DNA from: Metaphire vulgaris
Taxonomy: Eukaryota; Annelida; Clitellata; Crassiclitellata; Megascolecidae
Length of the DNA stretch: 64,000 nt
Assembly (NCBI GenBank): GCA_018105865.1
Contig: CM030832.1
Coordinates: 23,034,782-23,098,781 of the forward strand
Direction: 5' to 3'
Positions 1 through 46,046 of the stretch are shown piece after piece. The stretch's first letter is position 1, and each line of letters opens with the position of its first letter. The notes below the pieces were generated by a model that saw only the letters and a list, made by a program, of their open reading frames with translations, searched no databases and was not told the DNA's origin. Made by a program: the position numbers and the translations under genes.

Positions 1-1
1 G

Positions 2-72
2 CAGGGTGGCGAAAAAACCGGACTAGTCACATTTAGGTTTGCATTTAATATAGTGCGGTTTTTTGCGCCACC

Positions 73-74
<2 letters not shown>
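2..74. mobile_element. Tc1/mariner-like terminal inverted repeat pair (internally deleted MITE)
   Basis: Two nearly perfect inverted arms, beginning CAGGGTGGCG and ending CGCCACCCTG, each continue into an A6/T6 run and enclose about 35 bp. The right arm is followed directly by TA, the target dinucleotide of Tc1/mariner elements. CAGGGTGG ends followed by an A-run are typical of mariner termini. The left target site lies outside the window. No transposase is present, so this is a tiny non-autonomous remnant that could also fold as a long hairpin. Confidence 0.6.

Positions 75-75
<1 letters not shown>

Positions 76-107
<32 letters not shown>
76..107. repeat. (TA)n microsatellite at the 5' junction of LINE copy 1
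   Basis: A pure TA run lies directly against the 5' truncation point of the LINE that follows. A second TA run lies at that LINE's 3' end (about 1577-1595), so the LINE sits inside TA repeat. Confidence 0.9.
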
Positions 108-110
<3 letters not shown>

Positions 111-1576
111 GCCTCTCACTGAACTATCAGAAGTGCGAGGTAGTTTGCAAAGGCCCGGCTCCAATCGCCAACACCGTCCCCGAACACTTTCAGAGCATCC
201 ACCCACAGGAAGCCACCCTGCTAGGGGCACCCCTCTCTACCGCGGAGGCCTTCGAGACCCTTATGTCGCGGCGCATAACCGAACTGCACACCGCACTGAG
301 CCGCTTACCATTAATACACACCCAGGACGCCCTAATTCTCCTTAAACTGTCCCTCACTCACACAAAGCTGCTGTACATGTTGCGCTGCACTCCTTGCACC
401 GGCCATCCTTTACTGGAAAGTTTTGACGACATAATGCGCCAGGGACTGAGCAGGATCCTAAACATGCGCCTATCGAACAACCAATGGGTTCAGGCCACGC
501 TGCCTATTAGAGATGGCGGACTGGGAATTCGTCGGGTGTCTTCGCTGGCATCTTCTGCCTTTTTGGCTTCAGCTGCGAGCACCCGCGGACTCCAGTCATC
601 CATTCTCCAGAAGGCTGGGCTGGCCATTGACTCACACGAGGCTGCAATTCTCACCAAATGGAGCCTAGAGAGCCAGATCCCCATTCCAGCATCAGGCTCA
701 CTCGATAAGCAGGCCACTTGGGACCGCCCAATAATTCTCAGGGAGATGACCAACTTGCTTAGCTCCGACCTTAGCCAATACCATCAGGCCCGCCTAAGAG
801 CAGTGGCAGCGGAACACGCCAGCGACTGGCTTCATGCGCTGCCCATCAGCTCTTGTGGTCTGCGCTTAGACGACGAGACAATCAGAGTTGCAGTGGGTCT
901 CCGTCTTGGCGCTTTTATCTGTGAGCGGCATCTCTGTCCCTGTGGAGAGCAGGTCCAGGAAAATGGGTCCATGGACTCTCCTGCAAACTCGGACCAGGTC
1001 GCCTTGCACGACATTCCATGCTCAATGACGTAGTCTACCGGGCCCTGGTGCGAGCAGGCATACCATCGGTCAAGGAACCACCCGGTCTTCTCAGATCCGA
1101 TGGAAAGAGACCGGACGGCATGACCATGATTCCTTGGCAAGCAGGCCGCTGCCTGGTGTGGGACGTCACAGTGGCAGACACAGTCGCTGCCACTCATCTG
1201 CCATTGACGTCTCTCTCTACAGGAGCTGCTGCTGAAGCAGCATCAGTCAGGAAAGTCGCCAAGTACACTGACTTGTCGGCCGACTATTTCTTCTTGCCAT
1301 TGGCCTTCGAGACTCTTGGCCCAATTAGTCACGACGCACTCACTTTCATAAAAGAGTTGGGTCGTCATCTTTCCGTTCTTTCCGGAGACACAAGAGAGAG
1401 AAGTTTTTTGCTCCAACGCATTTCCATGACGTTACAACGCTTTAATGCGATCGCCTTCCAAGGGACTTTCTCTGCTTCTGATCCGGGTCAAGACGAGAGC
1501 TAAAGAGTATATATTTTTCTGTCTCCGGACACTTTTTTGTAATAAGTCCCTCGGGAACTAAGTACCGAGGGCATAA
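108..1576 (+). mobile_element. 5'-truncated REL-endonuclease non-LTR retrotransposon, copy 1 (pseudogene)
   Basis: The coding part begins just downstream of the reverse transcriptase catalytic site (GLSLNYQKC) and runs to the C-terminus. A frameshift near 960 separates the first part from the part after 1018. The downstream frame holds a CCHC-type finger (CPCG followed by HGLSC), then RH, then RPDG and VWDVTVADT. That order fits the C-terminal finger plus restriction-enzyme-like endonuclease (REL, PD-D/E-K fold) of R2/R4/Hero-type LINEs. The ORF stops at 1503. The 3' UTR ends with a stem-loop (1548-1554 pairing with 1565-1571) and then (TA)n. It is clearly related to the copies at 5869 and 52127. 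The clade assignment is inferred from motif order only. Confidence 0.75.
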
Positions 1577-1658
1577 TATATATATATATATATATCGCAG
1601 TTACTGCAGCAAAACAATTGGCAAAAGGGTCAAAAGCATAAACAGAAAGCAATATATG

Positions 1659-1979
1659 CAGTGGCGTCATTTCACACTTTTCTTGGGGGGGCGAGAAAAT
1701 TAATTTTGCAATTTTTCATTTTTTTGCAATTTTTTGCGATTTTTCGACCTGACGAGTTTGAGTTTCAAAAAAGTTGACGACCTTTTTTTTGCTTGTCAGT
1801 CCTTTTTACGATTCGTTACTTCAGATTTTGCTCGACATCAAGCACATAACACAAACATGCCCCCCAAGTCCAAATGACGTCCCTGTTTTTTGCACATTAA
1901 TACATTAGAAATTAATATTTTCATTTCCTTGGGGGGGCCGTGGACTCCCCACCAGCCCTCCCCCCAAATGACGCCTCTG
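1659..1979. mobile_element. hAT-type MITE, CAGTGGCGTCATTT family, copy 1
   Basis: The ends are CAGTGGCGTCATTT and AAATGACGCCTCTG, an imperfect inverted repeat, flanked by a perfect 8-bp target duplication AATATATG (1651-1658 and 1980-1987). An 8-bp duplication with CAGNGGCG ends is characteristic of hAT elements. The interior is AT-rich with G-runs and has no coding capacity. A second copy interrupts the LINE at 6939. Confidence 0.85.
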
Positions 1980-1987
1980 AATATATG

Positions 1988-2689
1988 TAAAACTGTAGAC
2001 TCTACATAAGGTCATGATCTCAATTAATTTAGACTACATGAAATCATGATGTTAATTAGCTCATACAGAGTTTGCAGTAAAGGAAAACAGTGATGTAGAT
2101 CAGATGAAATAGCTAGATTACTTTAGATGCAGCTTTACAGGTTTTCATGTTCATCAGTCGGCCTAAATATCACGAGAATAATATTGTGTGATTATATAAT
2201 CTGACACTAAAAGTAGGCCTACCAATTTCACATTGTGAACGATTTAACAAAGACATTATGTAGCATAATATGCTACATTAAGGCTACTGCCTATCTAATA
2301 CGTTACATGATCTGTCATTGTAAATTGTAGTCGTCCTCTTGGAATACAGAAACCAGACTCTCGGTGTGTTTAAGATCCTTTCAATTAATGTCTAGGCTTT
2401 CCCAGCCCCAGTAAGTGCCAGATGCAGCCTACAAATACGTGAAATGCTGTAGCTAATAATAATAAAACAATTCACTAAATGTAAAATGATAATAACGCCC
2501 TGGATCTCTAAATAAATGACCGATCTGATAGAAAAAGGTAGACTATAGCAAACATAAAATCAAAGAACAGATACAGAAAACTCAGAAGCGATGGACAAGA
2601 AAAGCTTACGGAAAGACAGAGAAACAGAACTGGAAGGCACTTGTGCAGAGCTGTAAGAGTCCATGAGAACATCAGACCCACTTCCAAAA
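1988..2689. other. AT-rich intergenic stretch, no feature recognised
   Basis: No supported coding region, RNA gene or clear repeat boundary was found here. The part after about 2560 may belong to the LINE tail that follows. Confidence 0.5.
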
Positions 2690-2873
2690 AGCGATAAAGC
2701 TGGGCAGCTCATTCCAGCTCGAAACAATTGCAGTACGTGATAATAATGGAAGGAAAGTCACAGACCCAAAGCGGATTCAAAGGCCTTGTCGGAAAATTAG
2801 GTTATTGAATGGGAAGAGTTACAACAGTGGTTTTCACACAGGCTTACTTAGCCTCCTAAACCACTTAGAATAA

Positions 2874-2875
<2 letters not shown>
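2690..2875 (+). mobile_element. LINE 3' end with ATT tail
   Basis: The stretch from about 2760 (GGATTCAAAGGC...) to TCCTAAACCACTTAGAATAAC is nearly identical to the 3' end of the LINE at 9560-10444 (TGGTTTTCACACAGGCTTAC in both). Both copies run into an ATT repeat. Only the last codons and the 3' UTR remain. Confidence 0.65.

Positions 2876-2966
<91 letters not shown>
2876..2966. repeat. (ATT)n microsatellite
   Basis: A pure ATT run of about 90 bp is shared as the tail of the + strand LINE on its left and, read as (TAA)n, of the - strand LINE on its right. The two LINEs therefore sit tail to tail. Confidence 0.95.
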
Positions 2967-3195
2967 CTACGACAATTTATATAGCGCAGTAGCATAACTG
3001 GAGCTAAAGTCAAGAGCGCTTTACAAAGGAGTCACTTATAAGAGATGTTAAATAAGTGTGTCTTTAGGAGCTTCTCAAAACAGCCGACGGACTTCGCATT
3101 AATAACATCGCTCGGCAACGAGTTCCACAGGGCTGGGTTTCCCGCGTGACTGATCTGTGTCACCGAACACGGCAGTCTTGTTGTTGTTGTTGTTG
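2967..3195 (-). mobile_element. CR1-like LINE 3' end, degenerate
   Basis: Read on the minus strand it encodes NPALWNSLPSDV followed by a LKTHLFNISYK-like C-terminus and stop. It continues into the 3' tail that reads GCGCTATATAAATTGTCG before the TAA repeat. The same C-terminal block appears at 54430 and 62050. A (GTT)n run at 3176-3200 lies at its upstream limit. Confidence 0.7.
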
Positions 3196-3433
3196 TTGTT
3201 GCTCTTGTTATTAAAGCCAATGTATGGGATAGTAACAGCCCCGCGAAGAGTTTTTTGTCGAGAAAGATTCACACATAGCAGAGAGATTGATATAGTCGAA
3301 GAGGGTTCACCACCGCCAGTGTTCAGAATTGTCCCCTTGCCATTACTTTTCATATATCTTCGCCAGCACAAGCGATCCTCGATTTAAGGTTCCATGCACC
3401 AGAATGGATTTAGGCGATAGGTCAGTCCTTATT

Positions 3434-3880
3434 GGGGCTGTCCATTGATTACGTCAACAATTTAAAGGGAGGGGTTTGAAAAAGTTTGACAGTTGTTGAC
3501 AGGGGAGAGGGGGTCAAGAGAAGTTGACGTCAACAATTTCACTTTTTACAAATAAGGGGGTCAAGAGAAGTTGACGTCAACAATTTCACTTTGTACAAAT
3601 AATCAAAAAAATAGAAAATTTCATGGAATACTACTTATTACAATGGAAAAAAGCATGGCAAAATAGGTCATCACCACCACATTTTGTCACTCGATGAGCA
3701 AGAAAGGGAAAATGGCCATCACCGCAAAAATAATAACCTTGTTTTTGGGATCTGTCATTGATCTTGGGGGTCAAAAGTTTTTGACAATTTTAGGGGAGCC
3801 AAGTGAAAGTTGACAATTGTTGACAAGGGGAGGGGTCAAAAATTGCCCAAAAATTCTTGACATAATTAATGGACAGCCCC
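3434..3880 (+). mobile_element. MITE with 30-bp inverted repeats and 3-bp target duplication, copy 1
   Basis: The element begins GGGGCTGTCCATTGATTACG and ends in the inverted counterpart (...TTAATGGACAGCCCC). ATT lies on both sides. The interior repeats blocks of GTTGACAGTTGTTGACAGGGG and GACGTCAACAATTTCAC. Three further copies lie at 28176 (inverted), 34425 and 39836, each with its own 3-bp duplication. A 3-bp duplication suggests a PIF/Harbinger-like mobiliser, but no transposase is present, so the superfamily is open. Confidence 0.8.
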
Positions 3881-4276
3881 ATTTGTTACCTTTTGAATAC
3901 AATACAATATGAATATAATATCATACAACATGATGCTCCACAGTTTTGTAATGTCGACTCAAGAGCACCCATGATACATATCCGGTCTATTTTGACAGCC
4001 TAAAACAATAATTGTAGCCGACTTCGGTCAGCAAGACTTCGTAATTATGGTTTTATGGTTATACTCGTAGGTTTCACTGGTATCAAGATACAGTGTATAC
4101 GTGGTCCGCGCGAGCAAATAAGAAGACAAACTATCGTAAAATGTACGACACTGTTGGTCTTCAGAAGCAGTTTGCTAAGAGTCAGGGACACGCTTTCGAA
4201 GTGTTAAAGTGATCGTACGTTGAATTTAATGAGAACATCGATCTAAATTATGAAGATCGAATAATACGATGAATCG

Positions 4277-39164
<34,888 letters not shown>

Positions 39165-39277
39165 AACAAACGGCCTCATCTGACGATGGAAGTGATGGGG
39201 AAAGTAAACCACAAGCTGAATCTAGCGGCTACACCCAACTGCTTCCGGAGACCGGATATACACCATTGGTCATTTAG

Positions 39278-39832
39278 TGATCGCGATTCTGAAGGAAGAG
39301 AAATTCTATTGATGGTAACTGCACGCCAGTATTATAAGCTAATATTGAACGACATCTTACAATGTCTATGACGTTTACTTACACGATGAAGCCTCTTTAC
39401 CTATATGAGGAATTACACCGTATGCTAACTAGTTAATTCTTTATACAGATTCATAGTTGTGTTTTACTGCAATTAAGAAGTGTATACTGATCTGACAAAG
39501 CTGTCTGGACATAATTAAATGAACATCGACGACATGAATGAAAAATCGGTTACACGGTCGCTGATCAAAGCACATTTTGAAGTAAATGAGCGAAAAATTG
39601 CAACCAAGTGCAACTTTTGCAATTGTCCGTGCTATGTTGGCAGCTAGGTTACATGTATTTATATACTTAAGATAATTTTACATAATTAGAGTATATTTTA
39701 GTAATGTGTTTATGCAATTAACTTTTATATAGACACTGCATTACATTCTGAAGTTGTGCGTCATTAACTGAACACTTAGGACGATAGGCCTACTGCATAT
39801 TATACAGCAGATTACTTTAATGAATACGTTAC
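39278..39832. other. Downstream flank of the Ig receptor, probable 3' UTR
   Basis: Non-coding and AT-rich. No canonical AATAAA was seen; ATTAAA near 39514 is a possible variant signal. Confidence 0.4.
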
Positions 39833-39835
39833 TAA

Positions 39836-40240
39836 GGGTCTGTCCATTAATTACGTCAACAACTTAGGGGGTTTGAAAAAGTTTGACAGTTGTTGACAGG
39901 GGAGGGGGTCAAGACAAGTTGACGTCAACAATTTCACTTTTTACAAATGATCAAAAAATAGGAAATTTCACGGAATACTACTTATTACAATGGGAAAAAC
40001 CATGACAAAAAAGGTAATCACCACATTTTGACACTCGATGAGAAAAAAAGTGAAAAAATGGTCATAACCACAAAAAATAATAACCTTGTTATTGGGACCT
40101 GTCATTGATCTTGGGGAGGCAGGGATCAACAGTTTTGACGTAATTATGGGGGAGGGGGTTAAGTGAAAGTTGACAGTTGTTGACAAGGGAAGGGGGTCAA
40201 AATTTCCCAAAAATTGTTGACATAATTAATGGACAGCCCC
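39836..40240 (+). mobile_element. GGGGCTGTCC MITE, copy 4
   Basis: The ends are GGGTCTGTCCATTAATTACG and TAATTAATGGACAGCCCC, with TAA on both sides. About 405 bp, same orientation and interior as the copy at 3434. Confidence 0.85.
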
Positions 40241-40439
40241 TAATATAGGTTTTAATCTTAGTGATAAAATTACTAAGGTAAATCAATTGATAAATAAAAA
40301 GTTCGAATAGACTTTAAAAGATAATCCAAATAGATAATCATTCACTATTTTTCCTACTACGCCATATGAAAGAAATGATATTATTTATAATCTAAAACCC
40401 CCAAAACACTACTGGATAAGATAATATAAACCAGAAAAT

Positions 40440-42360
40440 TGCAATGAAATGTTCTATCATACCTGAAACTCTTTCTGAATTTTTTAAAACCTCATTTAAA
40501 ACAGGCACAGTCCATGATGGATTAAAAATTGCTAAAATCATTCCTATATATAAATCTGGTGGCAAAATATAACATCTAATTATAGACCTATATCAATATT
40601 ATCTACACTCTGAAAAATATTTGCAAAAGCTATGTTTGACAGACTCATACAATTCTTAGATTAACTTAATATGCTTTCTCAATCTCAATTTGGATTTAAA
40701 CCAAATCATGCGACTTACATGCCTCTGTCAACTTTAACTGATGAAATAAGAACAAATTTTGTAGAAATAAATACACTGTTGGCCTATTTCTTGACATAAC
40801 TAAAGCTTTTGATCTAAGTGACCACAATCTATTACTACTCAAACTAAAATATTATGGTGGTTAATGACATATCCCATCTCTGATTACATGCTATCTCACT
40901 AATCGTTTACTGTATCCTCATAGAAATTCCATAAAACTCTAGGATATTGAATATTACATTTGGAGTATCCCAGGGATATATTTTGGAACCTTTCCTCTTC
41001 ATTAGCGTTATTAATGATTTTCCCAATGTATCAAACTTTTTAAAATACTTAATGTTTGCTGACGATACTAAACTTGTAGCGAGTCATCATAATATACATG
41101 ATCTTATCTTACAAATAAATAATGAATTAACTAAAGTTAATGCATGGTTTTCGATTAATAAACTTATAATTAATATTGATAATTTTATTATCTTCCACCC
41201 CAAATGTAATTTATTACCTAATCTGACAAATAGGGTCAAAATGAATAACATGAAAATGACTCCAAAGAATTCTACTAAATTTCTGGGGATAACCACGGAT
41301 CAGAACAGAAATTGGTAAAATCACACCAAAATATTAGTAAATAAATTATCAAAAATCAAAATATTATTATGCATATCATGAAATACATTAATTAAAAGGC
41401 ACTACTAAATCTCTACTTTATATTGATTCACCCTTACCTGGAATACTGTAACATTATATTGAGATTTAATTATAAATGTTTGACTGATAAAATTCAGAAA
41501 ATCCAAAATAATGCAATTAGATTAATTATGAATACTGCTCAGTATCACAAAAATCCAATACAAATAGTGATCTTTATAAGAGTCTTAATATTCTTAACAT
41601 TGCAAACATACATAAACAACAAGCCTGAATTTTTATGTTTAAATATACTAATAGGCTATTTCCTCGGATTTTATATAGACCTGACTATTTTCAACCAGAA
41701 ATGAAATACACTCTCATAATGTGAAAAATTATAATAATTTTCTATACCATTTGTTCACACTAATACTAGATTATTTACCATAAAATACTTTGGATTGTGC
41801 ACATAGAATACCTTTCCTCATACTTAACTAATATATTAAACCTTAATGAGTCCTAAACTTGAAAAAAATTATGACAGTTAACTAGCTAGTTAAATTAAGC
41901 TGCTTTGATGGCTTGGCTAGATAAATTATGCTTTTGCCTGCTTACATTCCAACACCTTCAAAGAATTATATTAATACATAAGATACATGTCTGCGGGAAC
42001 CTGCGTTCCCTTTTTGGTATCTTTTGTTTCCAATTTTCATGTGTTAAATATCTGTTAAACCTCATGACTTTCTTAATATTAAATACCTGTTTTTTAATTT
42101 TATAGCTCAATGAAATGCGTTACTACTTTGATTATTGTATAGGTTATTGAATGATTTTGAATACTAGAATAATTTATTTTATTTTTTTGATCTCCAATGT
42201 ACCTTCTTTATTGCTATCTAAAATTGTGACAGATACTTAATAAGACATTTTTCTTTCCTATTATTGTGTAATCTTAGTTAAGTTTAAAGTTTGTATGGAT
42301 ATTTCTTTATCGTGTAATGGACTCAGGATTTCAGCGGAAACATAAATAAACAATCAATCG
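40440..42360 (+). mobile_element. Degenerate LINE (jockey-superfamily-like RT)
   Basis: In shifting frames it reads AKIIPIYKSGG, SQSQFGFKPNHAT, LDITKAFD, GVSQGYILEPFLF, LMFADDTKLVASH, NFIIFHPKCN, FLGITTDQNRNW and LIHPYLEYCNII. These are the RT blocks in their normal order, with the FADD catalytic site at about 41055. Sequence after 41720 is AT-rich 3' UTR-like, ending in ACATAAATAAACAATCAATC. Confidence 0.7.
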
Positions 42361-42364
42361 ATCG

Positions 42365-43055
42365 ATATTGTTCCTCTTTAAAGATGATTTTTTCTGCTGT
42401 CCAAATGTTGTAAGTTTACTTGATTAGGCGAATATGGTGTATAAATATTGTGAACGGATGCTCAACATTGCTTAGATACAACATTTAACAATATGAGCAC
42501 GGCTATATACAGTATGGTAGAATATTAAGCCAATGGTTCTTAGGTGGGTAACTCTATGCGGAGAAGATGTTGCCGCGTTGCTAGCATGCCTTAGCTGGTT
42601 CTGCCTTTATTGTATGAAGCTGAGGCGACAGAACAGAGAGATTTTCTTCTTTAAAAAGGTTCCTACTTTCGACGTCCATTATTATATATTCTTAAATTTT
42701 GTTTAAATAATTCATGACTTTTTTTATTAAATAGGCCTATACAGTATAGTTTCTACTGTTACCTAACAGAGCTTAAGCTAGCTAGAATAATAAGGAATAA
42801 TTATATTCGTGCTGAGGCAATATCCTGCGGAAAGCAATCACTATCCACACAATAGGACCACATTGGAACCGAAGTATCCCAGGCTAATTTTGAGGGCGAG
42901 ATTTTTCTCACTAACATCGCAACCCCCACTTCTTATACCCACCGGCCGCCACTGGTTAATCTAGACTCCTATCAAATCAGTTTTCGTAAAATATAATTTT
43001 GCCTTCTGTTATTTATTAAATTGATGATTCTAAATAAGCGTTCGCCAGCGTCTAA
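42365..43055. other. Intergenic, no gene recognised
   Basis: No coding sequence. A CCGCCACTG end at about 42945 suggests the decayed terminus of another hAT-type element, but its partner end was not found. Confidence 0.4.
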
Positions 43056-43061
43056 AATCAC

Positions 43062-43140
43062 TTCCCATCGCAATTATCGGAGATAAAAGAATGGCCACAA
43101 TGAGAATCCTCAGCCAAAGACGGTTGAGTCCGTTCACCAT
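43062..43140 (-). pseudogene. Orphan signal-peptide exon, paralogue of the Cys-rich peptide exon 1
   Basis: It encodes MVNGLNRLWLRILIVAILLS and six more residues, closely matching exon 1 at 51609-51687. The donor position reads GTGATT instead of GTGAGT. No matching cysteine exon was found at lower coordinates. The duplicated upstream region is disrupted and its TATA-like site is altered, so it is probably a dead tandem copy. Confidence 0.6.
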
Positions 43141-43349
43141 TGTGGATCGCTGTTATTTTGACCAACGGACGATGAGAGAGATGTTCTGAGTCTCAAGCCT
43201 TCTACGTCAATAGTCAATGAATCCACGAAGTTCCGAAATCGTCCTGTATAGGAAAAATTTGTGGAGCTTGAACTTACTAGGTTTTGCATATCATTTGACA
43301 CGTACGAAATTAATTTTCTTATATTTAAATGTTATCTCCACTGTAAAGA

Positions 43350-43956
43350 CTGCGATAAATTTCTTCACACGAAGACGCCATGGGAGACATTATAATATAA
43401 ACAGTATATAATATATATATATATCTGTTATTAGAAAAAGTTTACGGGCCAGTTATTGCTGGACACAGTGCAAATATATATATATATGTATACGGAAATA
43501 TCAATTTTAATTTCTTCAGACTAAGACTCAACGGGAGACATAATCATATACAGAAACATCAATAATTAGCTGTATCAGCGATTCAATTATTTGAAATGTA
43601 ATCAGCAGGGATCACCAGAGCTGATTAAGAATCCAAAAATCTTATTATCATACGATTCTATTTATGTTGAACATCAATAATGCCATCGATTGATCGATGC
43701 TCTGGACTTACATCGACCAGTCATTCATGTTCAGCTTCTCGCTCCATTTCCAGTCAAGTCTTCCAAGTTGTCTAATACCTTCACTTGTGCATTCAAGTTT
43801 ATGTAATTCATTGCCAGGAAAAGTTAACAAACGTTAACTCTGCTGTTTTATCGATTAACATTGCAATTGTTTAACACATAGTTCAAGTGAATTTTGTTAA
43901 AGTGCCTTTGACTTTGGTCGTCTTCTGCCACGACATCATATATTGTAATTCTCTTG

Positions 43957-44004
<48 letters not shown>

Positions 44005-44245
44005 TCAGGATCTCAAGCTTGCTACTGTACATCGACAGTCAATGTACCCATCCAATCTCTATTGCTCTTCTTTGTATGCGCAGCTCGTTCCCGTTGAGAG
44101 TTCAATGTCATTATAAGCTCATGCAATTGATTTGCAGTTTTGCACTAATATGAATATTGACTTGCTCTAGAGACAATGACGAATTTCTTCAGACTAAACA
44201 ACAATTGAATGAGTAATAAACCAACAGGATCATGCACGCAATGGG
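43350..44245 (-). repeat. Rearranged duplicate of the Cys-rich peptide promoter region
   Basis: Blocks matching 51740-51950 appear here: CTCTATTGCTCTTCTTTGTATGCGCAGC (shown only in part at 44055-44085), GACGAATTTCTTC and CAACAGGATCATG. AATTTCTTC blocks also occur at about 43355 and 43512. The stretch is broken by a TAA microsatellite and unrelated DNA. Confidence 0.55.
43957..44002. repeat. (TAA)n microsatellite
   Basis: A pure TAA run within the duplicated promoter region. Confidence 0.9.
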
Positions 44246-44247
44246 TG

Positions 44248-45303
44248 TACGGACATTTAAACACGCGACACTTAATCACGCGACACTTAATCACATGGAC
44301 ATTTAATCACGCGGCAGTTGATCACGCGACAGTTAATCACGTGAACACTTAATCATGCGACACTTAATCACGTGGACATTTAATCATGCGACACTTAATC
44401 ACGCGACAGTTAATCACATGGACAATTAATCACGCGACACTTAATCACGCGACAGTTAATCACGCGACAGCTAATCACGCGACACTTAATTATAGACACT
44501 TAATCACGCGACAGTTAATCACCTCGGTTTGTAGGTCCAGTCTTAAACCTTATAAAATATCGACTTTATTTGATAAATAAATAATGGAAGAACAAGAGAG
44601 AACCGATATTTTCCAATTTTACGGATGTATTTAAATAGGCCTAAGTTCTCGATATTTTCACGTTATTTTACGGTCAGTTTAGGCTTACCTCAGAGACTGC
44701 CGCCTTTGATGTGATAAACGATCGGCAAGTTGCGAACTTGACTGATTAGTAATGTAAACAAAGTCCAGCAATTAAAGTTTCTACTGTAGGCCTATATCCC
44801 ACTTGAAGAGGTTAGCATTTAAGGATGGAGTGAGAAAACCTCGCTATCTTTGTTTAAAGATACAGCGGCCAGGAGCAGACTCAAGTGTTTAAAGCAGCTG
44901 GGCGCCGTACTTTGCAAAGTAACTAAAGGCGGGTCGGAAAGATGTGCATAGCCTAATGCCATATAAACAAACTAACCGTCGGCCAAATTCAAATAATAAA
45001 AGTATAATCCAACTAAATGGAAGTTGAAGGTAGCATGAGACTAACATTGATAATGTTCACGTGATTAAATGTGCGATATTATCAGTCTGATTACCAAATA
45101 AATCTCATTTTATAAAATTGTCATGTTAATTGTACAATATTAACTGTGTCATGATGATTTCATGACTAAATGTCAATGTGAATAACTGTCGCGTGATTAA
45201 CTGTCGCGTGATTAACTGTCGCGTGATTAACTGTCGTGTGATTAACTGTCGCGTGATGAAGTGTCCGTGTGATTAACTGTCGCATGATAAAGTGTCACCA
45301 GCC
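44248..45303. mobile_element. Element with inverted terminal arrays of a 15-bp repeat
   Basis: The left array (44258-44525) is about 17 degenerate copies of TTAATCACGCGACAC/G. The right array (about 45180-45300) carries the same unit inverted (GTGATTAACTGTCGC). The roughly 650 bp between them is unique AT-rich DNA without a gene. The corresponding position in the paralogous flank near 51950 lacks it, which supports insertion. The architecture is like foldback elements, whose ends are inverted tandem arrays. Confidence 0.65.
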
Positions 45304-45309
45304 GAAAAT

Positions 45310-45890
45310 CTGATTAGCGTACTGTACGATTATGAATGCTTTTAACAACATAGTGAGGCATATTGGCGTATGGTCGTGTAGGCTCAATGGCAAGGTTTAT
45401 CGCCGCATAGGCGAGTGCTCATCCAAATTTTACGTGCGCAAACAAGTCATAATTTCATGCCCCTAAAGCTGCTGCACACCGTACATTTCTTGCATCCACC
45501 TATGCCATGTCAATGGTTCTTAAATATAAATCCATGATGGCTATCTTACAAGATTTTAAACACCATCAAGTGATTTAACAACCACCTTTGCAATATTTTT
45601 CGAGAGCCTTACATAGTATGCAAGTCAAACACAATTCGCTTTTAGTTGTATTTTCCACATTTCTTTTGCTTTTTATATCCTAAATTATGCATGGAATTGA
45701 CCTGGTAATTTCGACACGTATTTCGGGTATCATCTTCTATCCCATTTATGGTTTATAAATATGCTATATAATAATTTATTCATAGCGTCCCGTGTGTAGG
45801 ACGGTAACTATGATAGCAATTGTGATTTTTTTAATTTATCAAATGTATAACGAATACAACTATTGAATATATTTTGAATATATTAATTTG
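45310..45890. other. Intergenic, no feature recognised
   Basis: AT-rich, without a supported gene. Confidence 0.4.
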
Positions 45891-45892
45891 GG

Positions 45893-45901
45893 ATTTATTT
45901 G
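45893..45901 (-). terminator. Candidate polyadenylation signal of the Cys-rich peptide gene
   Basis: The minus strand reads CAAATAAAT about 130 nt past the stop codon at 46030. Confidence 0.45.
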
Positions 45902-46029
45902 ATTAAAATAAACTTATGTGAAGCATATCGCCATGTAATTTTCGGATTAAATCTTGAGATCAAAATGATTAGAATTTTTTATCGTGATCAGAATGAAGTT
46001 CTCTTTCTGTTCCTGATGCCTTCAATGTC

Positions 46030-46046
46030 CTATTTCGATGGAGGAT
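46030..46046 (-). CDS. Cys-rich peptide exon 3: last residues and stop
   Basis: The acceptor ATTATCTTGCAG leads in phase 1 to four more codons (PPSK) and TAG. The exon is short but its acceptor is good and its phase fits. Confidence 0.45.

Noticed and set aside
44258..44525. CRISPR-like array of short repeats
   Set aside because: Units are 15 bp, directly adjacent without spacers, degenerate and inverted at the other end. The host is eukaryotic and no cas genes are present.
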